Source of the DNA: Verrucomicrobiota bacterium
Lineage (GTDB): Bacteria; Verrucomicrobiota; Lentisphaeria; JABSQK01; JAJFLO01
Assembly: GCA_021772635.1 (NCBI GenBank)
Contig: JAJFLP010000030.1
Coordinates: 1 to 64,000, forward strand
DNA: 64,000 bases
Direction: 5' to 3'
The notes beneath the pieces were generated by a model. The model worked only from the letters and a program-made list of their open reading frames with translations. It had not been told where the DNA came from and made no database searches. Position 1 is the first letter of the stretch, and each line of letters begins with the position of its first letter. This document shows positions 47,570 to 57,369 of this stretch, piece by piece. The position numbers were made by a program, and so were the translations under genes.

Positions 47570-48544
47570 ATGAGAGCTCTTATTACTGGAGGTGCTGGAT
47601 TTATCGGAGGCCATTTATGTGGTGTTCTGTTGGAACGCGGGTGGAGTATCCAGGTACTTGATGATCTTTCAACGGGTTCCAAGGATAATCTTAAAGATTA
47701 TATTGACAACCCGTCTTTTCGATTTGCTGTTGACACTGTACTCAACGAGATGGTGTTAGACCGATTGGTCTCGGAGTGTGACATTATTTTCCATCTAGCA
47801 GCAGCTGTTGGCGTTGAATTGATCGTTAAGCGGCCGGTGCACACTATCCGTACTAATGTTGAGGGAACCGATTGCGTACTAAAAGCAGCCCGCCGATATC
47901 ATCGAACCGTATTGATTGCGTCGACTTCGGAAGTGTACGGGAAGAGCGCGAATATTCCATTTCGCGAGTGCGACGATACGGTCAGTGGTCCAACGACGAA
48001 ACATCGATGGGCGTACGCGTGTTCAAAGGCCATCGACGAATTTGCGGCATTTGCTATGGCCAAGGAGACAGGGCAATCTGTGTATATCGTTCGATTATTC
48101 AACACCGTCGGTGTACGGCAAAGCGGTCGCTACGGGATGGTAATACCGCGTTTCATTAAACAGGCACTTTCTGACGAGCCGATTACCGTATACGGCGATG
48201 GTGAGCAGTCGCGCTGTTTTTGCAACGTGACGGACGTCACGCGGGCATTGGCTGACTTAGTCCTGTGTGACGAAGCCGCTGGCCAGGTTATCAATTTGGG
48301 AAGCGACGAAGAGATTACCATTAACGCATTGGCAGAGAAGATAATATCTGTATTCGGTAGTAAGTCGACGATTGTGCGTATTCCGTACGACGAGGCATAC
48401 GAAGAAGGCTTCGAAGACATGCAGCGTCGGGTTCCCTGTCTTGATAAAGCCGCGCGTCTCATTGGTTATAAGCCTATATCGAATCTCGACCAAACAATAC
48501 GAGAGGTCGGCGACTATATGCGCGCGAATCCAATACAGCAGTGA
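47570..48544 (+). CDS. NAD-dependent sugar-nucleotide epimerase/dehydratase
   Basis: An extended short-chain dehydrogenase of 324 residues. NAD motif GGAGFIGGHL at the N terminus, DDLSTGSKDNL after strand 2, the catalytic serine/threonine in STSEVYGKS, and the tyrosine/lysine pair in YACSKAIDEF. NTVGVRQSGRYGMVIPRFIKQAL resembles UDP-glucuronate decarboxylases and UDP-glucose 4-epimerase relatives. It probably supplies a nucleotide sugar for surface polysaccharide, although it lies 5 kb before that locus. The precise reaction cannot be set. AAAGGATC precedes the ATG. Confidence 0.85.
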   Translation: MRALITGGAGFIGGHLCGVLLERGWSIQVLDDLSTGSKDNLKDYIDNPSFRFAVDTVLNEMVLDRLVSECDIIFHLAAAVGVELIVKRPVHTIRTNVEGTDCVLKAARRYHRTVLIASTSEVYGKSANIPFRECDDTVSGPTTKHRWAYACSKAIDEFAAFAMAKETGQSVYIVRLFNTVGVRQSGRYGMVIPRFIKQALSDEPITVYGDGEQSRCFCNVTDVTRALADLVLCDEAAGQVINLGSDEEITINALAEKIISVFGSKSTIVRIPYDEAYEEGFEDMQRRVPCLDKAARLIGYKPISNLDQTIREVGDYMRANPIQQ

Positions 48545-48651
48545 CCTCTCCGTGCCGATCTCGATTCACAGGAATACTTACCGTGTAACCGCCGTACTCC
48601 AGATCCATTCGATAACTCCCCCGCTCAAGTCGATATAACCGTTCGCCAAAA

Positions 48652-48809
48652 TATACTGCAAGCAGTACAATTCTTGGTCCGATGGACGGACTCCGCTCGT
48701 GCGGAGACGACTTTGAACTAACCACGCAAGAGATATCGAACGATCTTTTTTAACCGGCATAGTCACACGGACGACGCCTGGTCGAAAACTCGAAGGCGTT
48801 CGGTATAAC
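48652..48809 (+). repeat. Family 1 dispersed repeat, copy F
   Basis: Starts TATACTGCAAGCAGTACAAT TC, carries GTCCGATGGAC and CTCCGCTCGTGCGGAG, then CCACGCAAGAGATATCGAAC GATC, and ends TCGAAAACTCGAAGGCGTTC GGTATAAC. It matches copy E closely except that the second position holds no TCTGCTGGCCAGCAGA hairpin. It lies in the spacer before leuS. Confidence 0.88.
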
Positions 48810-48855
48810 TACAATCGGCTTTAAAAATTCAATTATGTCCGAGGCATAGCATCAT

Positions 48856-51447
48856 ATGAATGAATCTAAAGGAAGATATCAGCCGGAGGTCATTGAACCA
48901 AAGTGGCAGAAGTTCTGGCTCGATAATCGCGTATTCGAGGCTGATGATTTTTCAGAAAAGCCGAAGTTTTATGTATTGGATATGTTCCCGTATCCTAGCG
49001 GTTCGGGATTGCATGTCGGGCATCCTGAGGGATATACAGCGACAGATATGCTAGCCAGATACAAGCGGATGCGGGGGTATAATGTTTTACACCCTATGGG
49101 CTGGGATGCATTCGGACTGCCTGCCGAGCAATATGCGATTGAGACGGGGACACACCCGAAAGAGACAACAAAGAAGAATATTGACCGATTTCGAGAGCAG
49201 ATTAGATCTTTCGGGTTCTCGTACGATTGGTCCCGCGAAATTAATACGACCGATCCCGGCTATTACCGGTGGACCCAGTGGATATTCCTTCAGCTCCATA
49301 AGAAAGGTCTCGCATACCTCGACGAAGTGCCGGTTAACTGGTGTCCAGCTTTAGGTACGGTGCTCGCGAATGAAGAGGTAATAGATGGTAGAAGTGAGCG
49401 CGGCGGACATCCTGTTGTCAGGAAACCGATGAAACAGTGGATGTTGAAGATCACTGAATACGCTGAACGCTTATTAGCCGATCTCGATGAGTTGGATTGG
49501 CCGGAAGGCATAAAGGAGATGCAGCGGAACTGGATCGGGAAGTCGGTCGGGGCAGAGGTTGACTTCAAGGTGGTCGGCACTACCGCCATTATTCGTGTAT
49601 TTACGACGCGGCCGGATACTTTGTTCGGCGCGACCTACATGGTACTCGCCCCGGAACACCCGCTTACCGGGAAGTTAACGAGTGATGAATGCCGTCGCGA
49701 AGTTGACGAATATATCTTCGCCGCAAGTAATAAGTCCGATTTAGATCGGACGGAACTGAGTACCGAGAAGACCGGCGTTTTCATTGGAGCATACGCGTTT
49801 AATCCCGTTAATAATGAAGAGATTCCTATATGGATAAGTGATTATGTAATGATGGGGTACGGCACAGGCGCGATAATGGCAGTTCCCGCGCATGACAGCC
49901 GAGACTTCGAGTTTGCGACGAAATTCGGGATCGAGATACGAGCTATAATCGAACCGTCCTCTGATGCTGCTTCTGATGAAAGTATCACCTCTGAGGATGT
50001 CCTGGCAGGGCGGGCATGTTGGACCAGGAATGGGCGAATGATTCGATCCTCCAACGACCGGGGGCTGGATATTAATGGTATGCCAATAGAGGAAGCGAAA
50101 GCTGTCACAATCGATTGGTTGGCGAACGAAGGTTTCGGTATATCGGCGATAAACTATAAGCTGCGTGATTGGTTGTTTAGTCGTCAGCGGTACTGGGGAG
50201 AGCCGTTTCCTGTTATTCACATGGACGACGGTGAAATTAAACTTCTTAGCGACGACGATCTCCCGGTGACCTTGCCGGAACTAACGGATTTTCATCCGGC
50301 AGGTAACGGCCAATCGCCGCTAGCGAACGCTGTCGAGTGGTGTGAATATGTCGAACCTGAAAGTGGCAGAGTCGGTCGGCGCGAGACACATACAATGCCA
50401 CAATGGGCAGGCTCTTGCTGGTACTATCTTCGATACATCGATCCAAATAACGCGAGCGCTCCTTGGGAACCGGCTAAAGAAGAGTACTGGATGCCCGTTG
50501 ACTTATATGTCGGCGGTGCGGAGCACGCTGTCCTTCACCTTCTATATGCACGATTTTGGCACAAAGTGCTTTACGACCTCGGCTATGTCAGTACAAAAGA
50601 ACCATTTAAGAAGTTGATAAATCAAGGGATGATACTAGGGACATCGTACAAGAATTCTGACGGCGCGTTGATACCGACGAATCTAGTGACACAAAAAGAC
50701 GGGAAATTTCACCATGTGGAAACCGGCGAGCATTTGGAAGAGTTTCCCGCGAAGATGTCCAAATCACTGCGGAACGTCGTTAACCCAGATAATATAATTG
50801 CGGAATACGGGGCCGACAGTTTTCGTTTGTACGAAATGTTTATGGGGCCACTCGAAGCCGTAAAACCGTGGAATACGTCTGGAGTCGAAGGGGTTCGCCG
50901 GTTCCTGCTGCGCGCTTGGCGTATGATCATTGGTTCGGAGGGCGCGATAAGTGCGAGTATTTCCGATATTTCGCTGACCCGGAAACAGGAAGATCTGCTC
51001 CATTTTACGATCAAGAAAGTAACCGGTGACATTGAGAGCTTAGATATTAATACGGCGATTAGCCAACTGATGATATTCGTAAATGAATTTAGTAAGCTCG
51101 AAGCCAGGAACAAAGTGGCGATGGAGATTTTTGTTAAGCTCCTGGGACCACTAGCCCCTCATATCGCGGAGGAAATGTGGCAGCGCATGGGGCATGATAG
51201 TACGCTCGCATACGAAGCGTGGCCGAGTTACGATGAAGAACGAATTGGCATTGAAGAGCTCGAAATTCTAGTCCAGATTTTAGGGAAGCCCAAGGTACGA
51301 CTGGTAGTTCCGGCTAGACTGTCTGCCGACGAGACAGAGAAGTTCGTTTTGTCGAATTCCGAGGTAACCCGGGAAGTCGCTGGACGTACGATCAAGAAGG
51401 TGATTTGCGTACCGGGGCGACTAGTTAATATCGTTGTGGCTCGATAG
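48856..51447 (+). CDS. leuS: Leucine--tRNA ligase
   Basis: Class I synthetase, 863 residues, normal length. The HIGH-type motif is in [18 protein letters not shown] and the KMSKS motif in [16 protein letters not shown]. The CP1 editing domain (about residues 220-420) includes [22 protein letters not shown] and [19 protein letters not shown], so it can clear mischarged tRNA. The C-terminal anticodon and tail domains are present. It is preceded by repeat copy F and not clearly in an operon. Confidence 0.98.
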   Translation: MNESKGRYQPEVIEPKWQKFWLDNRVFEADDFSEKPKFYVLDMFPYPSGSGLHVGHPEGYTATDMLARYKRMRGYNVLHPMGWDAFGLPAEQYAIETGTHPKETTKKNIDRFREQIRSFGFSYDWSREINTTDPGYYRWTQWIFLQLHKKGLAYLDEVPVNWCPALGTVLANEEVIDGRSERGGHPVVRKPMKQWMLKITEYAERLLADLDELDWPEGIKEMQRNWIGKSVGAEVDFKVVGTTAIIRVFTTRPDTLFGATYMVLAPEHPLTGKLTSDECRREVDEYIFAASNKSDLDRTELSTEKTGVFIGAYAFNPVNNEEIPIWISDYVMMGYGTGAIMAVPAHDSRDFEFATKFGIEIRAIIEPSSDAASDESITSEDVLAGRACWTRNGRMIRSSNDRGLDINGMPIEEAKAVTIDWLANEGFGISAINYKLRDWLFSRQRYWGEPFPVIHMDDGEIKLLSDDDLPVTLPELTDFHPAGNGQSPLANAVEWCEYVEPESGRVGRRETHTMPQWAGSCWYYLRYIDPNNASAPWEPAKEEYWMPVDLYVGGAEHAVLHLLYARFWHKVLYDLGYVSTKEPFKKLINQGMILGTSYKNSDGALIPTNLVTQKDGKFHHVETGEHLEEFPAKMSKSLRNVVNPDNIIAEYGADSFRLYEMFMGPLEAVKPWNTSGVEGVRRFLLRAWRMIIGSEGAISASISDISLTRKQEDLLHFTIKKVTGDIESLDINTAISQLMIFVNEFSKLEARNKVAMEIFVKLLGPLAPHIAEEMWQRMGHDSTLAYEAWPSYDEERIGIEELEILVQILGKPKVRLVVPARLSADETEKFVLSNSEVTREVAGRTIKKVICVPGRLVNIVVAR

Positions 51448-51502
51448 CCCAAATGCGGGTAGTCCACTAGAAATCTTATACCTGACCAAATACTGGGGGG
51501 GC

Positions 51503-51562
51503 CCTCTCCACATTACGCGGAGTCCGTCCGTGCAAACGGAGTATTGGACTGCTGGTGGCCTT
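51503..51562 (-). repeat. Degraded family 1 repeat, copy I (partial)
   Basis: On the minus strand CAGCAGTCCAATACTCCG, then GGACGGACTCCGCG and GTGGAG, resembles the left part of copies E and F (GCAGTACAATTTTCGG; GGACGGACTCCGCTCGTGCG GAG). The central box and right end are not recognisable. It lies between leuS and folA. Confidence 0.4.
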
Positions 51563-51602
51563 AGTCGGAGGTTATCGATGAGGAATAATCCTAAGGAAGA
51601 GT

Positions 51603-52247
51603 ATGGCAAAGTTTAATATTGTCGCGGCGGTCGACGCCAATCTGGGAATGGGCAAAAACGGTGCGCTCCCGTGGCCCAGGTTGAAAGGAGATATTCGATT
51701 TTACAAGGAACTCACAACCTGTTCGGACACAGCCGCTGTTGAAACTAAATACGGTTTTGGTCAGGAGAATAGCGAGCGCTATTTTGATACTTTTCAAAGC
51801 TTCGATCAGTATTGCAAATTAAATAATCTTACGCTCCCACCGCCGAATCCGGGCTCGCCGAATGTTGTTATTATGGGCAGAAAAACCTGGGAATCACTAC
51901 CGCAAAAGTTTCGTCCTTTACCGAATAGAACCAATATTGTATTGACACGGACTGGGTATGTTCCAGCCGATCACGATGTTATCACCTACGATTCTCTTGA
52001 TCGCGCTCTCGAGTCGTTAAACAACACGACTGTTCCCATATTCGTTATTGGCGGCGGTCAGCTTTATGCGTTAGCGATCAAAAACCCGAATCGCCAAAAA
52101 CTTTACCTTACGTCGATTACCAATGAATTTGACTGTGATACACACTTTCCTGATTACGAGAAGTGTTTTTCGTCTAGAGAATTCGGATATCAAATTCGAG
52201 AGGATGGAATAAAATATAGATTCTCAATCTTCGGAAACTCCGGTTAG
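51603..52247 (+). CDS. folA: Dihydrofolate reductase with an inserted loop
   Basis: NADPH-dependent reduction of dihydrofolate. MAKFNIVAAVDANLGMGKNG ALPWPRLKGDIRFYKELT is the substrate-binding start, VVIMGRKTWESLPQKFRPLP NRTNIVLTR the cofactor site, and IFVIGGGQLYALAI the second cofactor loop. Length is 214 residues against a usual 160-170. About 40 extra residues lie between FYKELT and VVIMGRKTW, in the place where longer eukaryote-like enzymes also differ. It is convergent with the kinase gene, four bases away. Confidence 0.93.
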   Translation: MAKFNIVAAVDANLGMGKNGALPWPRLKGDIRFYKELTTCSDTAAVETKYGFGQENSERYFDTFQSFDQYCKLNNLTLPPPNPGSPNVVIMGRKTWESLPQKFRPLPNRTNIVLTRTGYVPADHDVITYDSLDRALESLNNTTVPIFVIGGGQLYALAIKNPNRQKLYLTSITNEFDCDTHFPDYEKCFSSREFGYQIREDGIKYRFSIFGNSG

Positions 52248-52251
52248 ACGG

Positions 52252-53175
52252 TCAGGAGCCCTCGTGATCGTCGTTTCGGGGCGGGCGACGAAAAAAATTG
52301 AAAATTCCACGAAGTACGCGAGTTTGAGGCGGATCCACGCTGCTTAGATCTCTTTCGGTTATTTCGGTTAATTCGTCGTGAACGTTCGTCATTCTTTGGT
52401 ATCGCAATTCTTCATCTTTCTCTAGTAGACGTATGACCACGGAACTCAAATTCAATGATATTTTCTTATTGAACTGACGCGGCGGAATCGGCGGCGATTC
52501 ATTAATTAAGCTTGTCATCCGAGCGACATTCGTAGTTGTAGATAAATCGTACGGAAATCTACCGGTAAGAAGTTCGTATAATATGACACCAAAGCTGTAG
52601 ATGTCAGAGATGCTCGATATAAACATGCCCTGTGCTTGTTGGGGCGACATGTATTTCGGAGTCCCGCCCAGGGGGTTTCTTAAACTTTGGTTTTTGGGGG
52701 TCGACAGCGTTACCCAACCGAAGTCATTTAGAATTGCCCGATTTTCTTCGTCTACGAGAATATTTCCAGGTTTCAAATCGCCGTGCGCTATATTAACGCC
52801 GTGCGCGTGGATAAGCCCTTCGCAAATATCTAAGGCAATACGCAACGCGTTGTCAATTTCGAAAGGTTCACCGATCATCATTGACTCGAGGTCTCCGGGA
52901 CCTTTGATAAGGTCCATCGCGACGTAGTAATAATCATCTATCTTACCGCAGTGACGCACCTTTACGATTTTCGGGTGGTCGAGCATATTGCGATTTAGCT
53001 CGATATTGCTGAGCATGAGTTCAATGCTTTTTTGGTCTATGAACGGCGTCACCTGCATTAATTTCAGCGCGATTTCCGTGCCATCGGAGTCGATAGCCGA
53101 GTAGACAGTGCCGATCGTACCTGTCCCGATTAGTTCATTAACTTTGAACTTGCTCAATTCGGGTTTTTTATCCAT
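52252..53175 (-). CDS. Serine/threonine protein kinase (kinase domain only)
   Basis: A 307-residue Hanks-type kinase that is nearly all catalytic domain. The glycine loop is IGTGTIGTVYSA, the ATP-binding lysine is in EIALKLM (residue 38), and the catalytic loop is AHGDLKPGNIL, with HGD replacing the common HRD. The metal motif NDFGW and GGTPKYMSPQQAQG are intact, so activity is likely. No membrane anchor or sensor domain follows; the tail is short and basic (NFFRRPPRNDD). It may control the neighbouring polysaccharide genes, but that is only inferred from position. Confidence 0.92.
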   Translation of the reverse strand: MDKKPELSKFKVNELIGTGTIGTVYSAIDSDGTEIALKLMQVTPFIDQKSIELMLSNIELNRNMLDHPKIVKVRHCGKIDDYYYVAMDLIKGPGDLESMMIGEPFEIDNALRIALDICEGLIHAHGVNIAHGDLKPGNILVDEENRAILNDFGWVTLSTPKNQSLRNPLGGTPKYMSPQQAQGMFISSISDIYSFGVILYELLTGRFPYDLSTTTNVARMTSLINESPPIPPRQFNKKISLNLSSVVIRLLEKDEELRYQRMTNVHDELTEITERDLSSVDPPQTRVLRGIFNFFRRPPRNDDHEGS

Positions 53176-53209
53176 TAGCTAATATCCGATGCTTTCTACA
53201 AAGTTTCTG

Positions 53210-54244
53210 CTACAACTGTGGCCAACACTTTAATTCGGATTTCTTTGATTTCAGTGCGCCCGAGATCTGGGCAATGTGATCATCCGGCAGTCCCGGATAG
53301 ATCGGAATGGAGACAATGTGCTCATGTGCCCACATGGCGTTGGGAAAATTTTTCCCGTCCATTTCGAGCAGCATCGAAATCGGTTTATATACCGGTCGTT
53401 TAGCTTCGATACCACGTTCACGAAAATAGGCTATCGTTTGATCCGCGTTCTGAGCGGCGACTAGAAATCGAGAGAAGATACTATTCGCTATCGAATCGGT
53501 CCCCGTCAAAGCGTCCATGTAGATCCCGGCTATCCGCTTTCGTTCGCGTACAAATCCCGATAGTTTCTCGAGCTGGCTTAGGCCCAGAGAGGCGTTTAAG
53601 TCTGACATTAAGAAATGAAAGTGAGGCTCCCAGGATTCACGGTTGTCGTGACTCAAAAGATCTACAACTCTGTTTTCATTCACACAGTCATCGCCGAGAA
53701 TCATTCCGCCGTGACCTGTTGTTAATAGTTTCGTTCCATAAAACGAGCATATTGACAGTTTTCCGAACGATCCAATTTTTCTATTGTCGTAATCCATCCC
53801 TAGCGTTTGGGCGCAGTCCTCTATAACGTTGGGATGATCGGTCTCTTGTATGCGGGCGGGGATTCCGAATAGGTGCGGGACGACAACTGCTTTTATATTG
53901 GCCGCCGAGTTAAGTTTTTGAGGATCAATAGATAGTGTTTGTCTATCGATATCAATAGCGACCGGTACGCCGCCCGCCAATGCGATTGCATCCAAAGGGG
54001 CGCTACACATGTATGACGGTATTGCGACGCGGTCTCCGGGTTCTATCGCTAACACTTTCAGAGCGACGGATAGCGCGTCGGTGCCGCTTTGCGTTGCAAC
54101 GCCCCACTGCCTGCCAGTTTGATTCGCCACAGCGTGTCCGAACTCCTTGGCGGCTCGGCCATGGGTGACGAATTTAGATCTTAGCGTCTCTATGAGTTTC
54201 AGCTCATCCGTTTCGTCGAAATTTGGTTGTGAGTGGGGGATCAT
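53210..54244 (-). CDS. DegT/DnrJ/EryC1 family sugar aminotransferase
   Basis: A PLP-dependent enzyme of 344 residues that transfers an amino group to keto-sugar nucleotides. GVATQSGTDALSVALKVLAI marks the PLP phosphate region, VIEDCAQTLGMDY the Asp that binds the pyridine nitrogen, and CSFYGTKLLTTGHGGMILGD the Schiff-base lysine. IPIYPGLPDDHIAQI is the C-terminal family motif. It lies 34 bases upstream of the kinase gene on the same strand. The product sugar cannot be deduced. Confidence 0.9.
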   Translation of the reverse strand: MIPHSQPNFDETDELKLIETLRSKFVTHGRAAKEFGHAVANQTGRQWGVATQSGTDALSVALKVLAIEPGDRVAIPSYMCSAPLDAIALAGGVPVAIDIDRQTLSIDPQKLNSAANIKAVVVPHLFGIPARIQETDHPNVIEDCAQTLGMDYDNRKIGSFGKLSICSFYGTKLLTTGHGGMILGDDCVNENRVVDLLSHDNRESWEPHFHFLMSDLNASLGLSQLEKLSGFVRERKRIAGIYMDALTGTDSIANSIFSRFLVAAQNADQTIAYFRERGIEAKRPVYKPISMLLEMDGKNFPNAMWAHEHIVSIPIYPGLPDDHIAQISGALKSKKSELKCWPQL

Positions 54245-54594
54245 TGGGGAGAGGTCGGGTCGGCGTGAGAGTTATGTAATAGAATCAGTTCAATAGTCAA
54301 CGATATTAGTACTTTTCTGGTTACGCGTATGTGCAACTCGAAAGCGTTTCCAGGGAGATCCAGACCTTACTCAGGCGAAACGACCGATGGTCACCTCGGT
54401 AATGGGCGTTATGCTATTGACCTATGCAATCATAGGACGAAAAGGCAGACTTGCAATTTTTGTTTCTAGGAATATAGTAAAATTTCGAATCGAAAAACCC
54501 TATAACCCGGTCTTTCCAGCTAAATTTCTCGTGCCGGCTGAACCGGTCCGTATGCCTAGAATAACGCCTTAATGGCAATCCACTTGGCCCATTC
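54245..54594. other. Divergent promoter spacer before the polysaccharide genes
   Basis: A 350-base spacer between the divergent aminotransferase and wzc-like genes. The ORFs at 54387-54572 and 54414-54623 have no recognisable content. CAACTCGAAAGCGTTTCC (about 54332) faintly recalls the right end of family 1, too weak to call. Confidence 0.35.
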
Positions 54595-56580
54595 ATGAAT
54601 AATAGCGATAACGGATCAAACACTGGTAGTAGCTACGCCAGGAACGCGGCGCCGACTCCAAAGGTAAGTATTGATGTATTCGATTACTGGTGGATATTGC
54701 GCCGGAGATCACTACTGGTCTTCAGCGTCTTTGCTATCATCTTTGCCTTGGCTTTCGCGTTTACAGAGGCAGATGTCGCGGTATTCGAGTCCGTTTGTCT
54801 GACGAAAATCGCATCACGTAATCCAATGGCAACAATCGAGGGTGCTCGAATTCATTGGTACGGCCAAACCCCTGCAGGAATTGCAGCAGAGCTACAACTA
54901 ATTAAGCACGACGACGAGCTCATGGCAGACGTAGCTCAGAAGGTTAAAGATAATGTTAAACAGAACCGAGTCAATTTGTCGTCTGAGGAGCGCGCGCTCA
55001 TCGAGGCTCTTGGACCGGGTACCATTAAGGGGTCAGTGAGTGTTGTCCAAGATGGGAAGGATATTTTCCAGTTCATTTCCCGGGGGCCGTTTCCGATATT
55101 TACCCAGTTAACCGCGAACGCACTGACGGAGGCTTATCGTGAGCAGTTCGCAAGAAATAAGACTACAGAGATTTTGGAAACGAAGAGTTTTATTGACGAG
55201 CAGATGCGCGTGATTAAAGAAGACTTGAAGCGCGTCAATGTGAAAATAGAAGAGCAGTCCCGGAAGCTAGCGGTACGAGGAACCGCCGAAGTGTATCAGT
55301 CTGAATTAGCGAACTTGAACATCGAGTTGTCCAAGGCTCGCGAAAGTTATACTGCGAAACATCCGAAGGTAGCGACGCTGATGAATCAGATCGAACGCCT
55401 TACGAGCAGACTGAAGGAATATCCCAAGGATCAGGTTACTTTCGATGATATGACCTTTAATCGATCAGTATTACAGTCAATGTTGAAAACGCTGCAGGGA
55501 AGGTCCATAAAAATCGATATCGATTACAAGCAAAAAACGCAAAAGGCTTTAGACGAGATACAGGTTCTTGAAGACGCGTATGCCGGGAGAAACCTTACCA
55601 GCAGCAATCGTCCCTTGAATTTGGCGGTTGCCGCGGTATTCGCGCTACTGGTCGGCGGGGTAAGCGCTTTCGTTTGGGAAGGGTTGGACACGTCGATCGG
55701 AAAGATCGAAGATGTTGAGCGAGTAACCGGATTGTCGGTAATAGCCCATATTCCGCTGTTGGGCCCCCGCGAGAAGAGGCCGAATCGTTTCAATATTTTC
55801 GCGAAGAAACGAACCGAAAGAACGCTGGAAGATAAAATACTCTATAATTTTGACCACAAGTCTGTCGCAGCGGAGGCATACAGGTCGTTACGTACGAATA
55901 TCCAATTCGCGGTCATGAACAAGGAAGAGGATAAGGTTTTTGCGATCACGAGTTCGAGTCCTCTGGAAGGCAAGACTTTGACGTCCACAAACCTTGCATT
56001 ATCTATATCGCAAATGGGTAAATCAGTCGTATTACTCGAGGCGGATATGCGGCGTCCCCAAATAGCGTCTATTTTCAGTTTGGAGAATAAGCCGGGTTTA
56101 TCCGATCTATTGATCGGGTCAGTCACCCAGGAACAGGCGACGCGTACCGCAACAGATCTTCTTGTTGGGTCATCGGATTGGGATCGTCTCATGGGTGAGC
56201 AGACGATAGATAATATCAATATTATTCCCGCTGGTACTAATGCGCCGAACCCGACGGAGTTAGTGGGTTCCCCGGCATTCAAGTCGCTCATCGATTCCCT
56301 ACGTGAGCGATACGACTGTATTATTATTGATACACCACCTGTATTACCTGTTGCGGACGCTAGTCTGATCGGATCTATCGCCGACTCTACAATCCTGATT
56401 TATCAGTCGAACACCACTTCTCGGCATTTGCTTGTGCGCGCGCAACAGACTCTCACAAAAAATCGGGCGAATATCATTGGGATCGTGATTAACCAATTAT
56501 CTTACGATGTAACAATGCCAAGATCTTACTACCACCGCTACGGTTATGGCTACGGTTACGGCTACGGTTATGGCTATTGA
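54595..56580 (+). CDS. Polysaccharide co-polymerase / tyrosine autokinase (Wzc-like)
   Basis: A 661-residue inner membrane protein that controls capsule or exopolysaccharide chain length and export. The N-terminal Wzz domain is bounded by membrane segments at about 35-55 and 345-365, with a coiled coil between. The cytoplasmic BY-kinase domain has Walker A SSPLEGKTLTSTNLALSI, Walker A' LLEADMRRP and Walker B DCIIIDTPPVLPVAD. The C terminus is a tyrosine cluster (RSYYHRYGYGYGYGYGYGY), the usual autophosphorylation site, here reduced to a simple GY repeat. ATG at 54595. Confidence 0.93.
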   Translation: MNNSDNGSNTGSSYARNAAPTPKVSIDVFDYWWILRRRSLLVFSVFAIIFALAFAFTEADVAVFESVCLTKIASRNPMATIEGARIHWYGQTPAGIAAELQLIKHDDELMADVAQKVKDNVKQNRVNLSSEERALIEALGPGTIKGSVSVVQDGKDIFQFISRGPFPIFTQLTANALTEAYREQFARNKTTEILETKSFIDEQMRVIKEDLKRVNVKIEEQSRKLAVRGTAEVYQSELANLNIELSKARESYTAKHPKVATLMNQIERLTSRLKEYPKDQVTFDDMTFNRSVLQSMLKTLQGRSIKIDIDYKQKTQKALDEIQVLEDAYAGRNLTSSNRPLNLAVAAVFALLVGGVSAFVWEGLDTSIGKIEDVERVTGLSVIAHIPLLGPREKRPNRFNIFAKKRTERTLEDKILYNFDHKSVAAEAYRSLRTNIQFAVMNKEEDKVFAITSSSPLEGKTLTSTNLALSISQMGKSVVLLEADMRRPQIASIFSLENKPGLSDLLIGSVTQEQATRTATDLLVGSSDWDRLMGEQTIDNINIIPAGTNAPNPTELVGSPAFKSLIDSLRERYDCIIIDTPPVLPVADASLIGSIADSTILIYQSNTTSRHLLVRAQQTLTKNRANIIGIVINQLSYDVTMPRSYYHRYGYGYGYGYGYGY

Positions 56581-56700
56581 TATGCTGTTATCTTCGTCAG
56601 TAACCCGGTTTATGGTACATGAACATAATATAGTAAGATTTGGATAATGTAGGTTCTTTTCCCCGGCACTTATTCTCCAGAACTTCGGCTCACCGATAAT

Positions 56701-56857
56701 ATATACCGAACGTCTTCATCCGCATGCGGGACGAAAAATCGTCCGGAGTCTCCTACGCAATCTTTTTGAAGTCGTCTCTCTCCGCACGAGCGGAGTCTCG
56801 GTCATCCGGATCGAATTCTCGGAGTCCGCGCCGAAAATTGTACCGCTTGCGGAATAA
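56701..56857 (-). repeat. Family 1 dispersed repeat, copy G (both hairpin modules)
   Basis: On the minus strand it starts TTCCGCAAGCGGTACAATTT TCGG, has a longer first module containing GGACTCCGAGAATTCGATCC and CTCCGCTCGTGCGGAG, then a central box ending GACGATTTTTCG, the second hairpin TCCCGCATGCGG, and GAAGACGTTCGGTATA at the end. The second module matches that of copy D rather than E. Confidence 0.82.
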
Positions 56858-56900
56858 AGAACGCGAGGGCTTATTCGATTAGCAATCCGGTTATTGCCCA

Positions 56901-57079
56901 AGCCTGAATAATTCATCAGTATTCTGCTACGAGCCCTAATCTCTGCTCGAATAAGCCGATTAGCTCAACTTTACATCTCAGTGAATGAATATTCACTTTC
57001 GCCGTGAAGTTTTCTCTAATCGATTTATTATGAGCGAGTTAAGCGCTCTCGCGACGGATCGCATGAATTAATCAGGCTA
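56901..57079 (-). repeat. Family 2 palindromic repeat (179 bp), copy 3
   Basis: On the plus strand AGCCTGAATAATTCATCAGT ATTCTGC runs to CGCATGAATTAATCAGGCT. It is homologous to copy 1 (5809-5987) throughout. Inner arms AGTGAAT/ATTCACT and CGAGTTAAGCGCTCTCGCG segments give the palindromic fold. It lies in the non-coding 790-base spacer between the wzc-like gene and the first glycosyltransferase, with copies G and H on either side. Confidence 0.85.
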
Positions 57080-57166
57080 GCCGTATCCACTATTCAGCAT
57101 TGTCCCACCACAAAAGTTCTCCGAAAAATATCGCTCCCCCGGCGATTGATGATACACTCTACGAGA

Positions 57167-57258
57167 TGTAGACTGAAACAGTCCAATTTCCCGACGGCTT
57201 ACAATTAATCACGCAAGAGATTGGGAACGGTTCGAAAAATCGACGGCGGTCAGTATAA
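57167..57258 (+). repeat. Family 1 dispersed repeat, copy H (no hairpin modules)
   Basis: GTAGACTGAAACAGTCCAAT TTC, then ATCACGCAAGAGATTGGGAA CGGTT, and GACGGCGGTCAGTATAAT at the end. The central box matches copy F (CCACGCAAGAGATATCGAAC). The left end is diverged. It lies about 110 bases before the GT2 gene. Confidence 0.68.
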
Positions 57259-57369
57259 TAAGTATTGGGCGTTTCATTACCCTTGACAACGTGACGAAAA
57301 CCGGGGTTGTGAAGATACGTTTGTTTAGTAATGACTCCGTTTAAGGATTAACCCGACTGGTCGGCTCAC

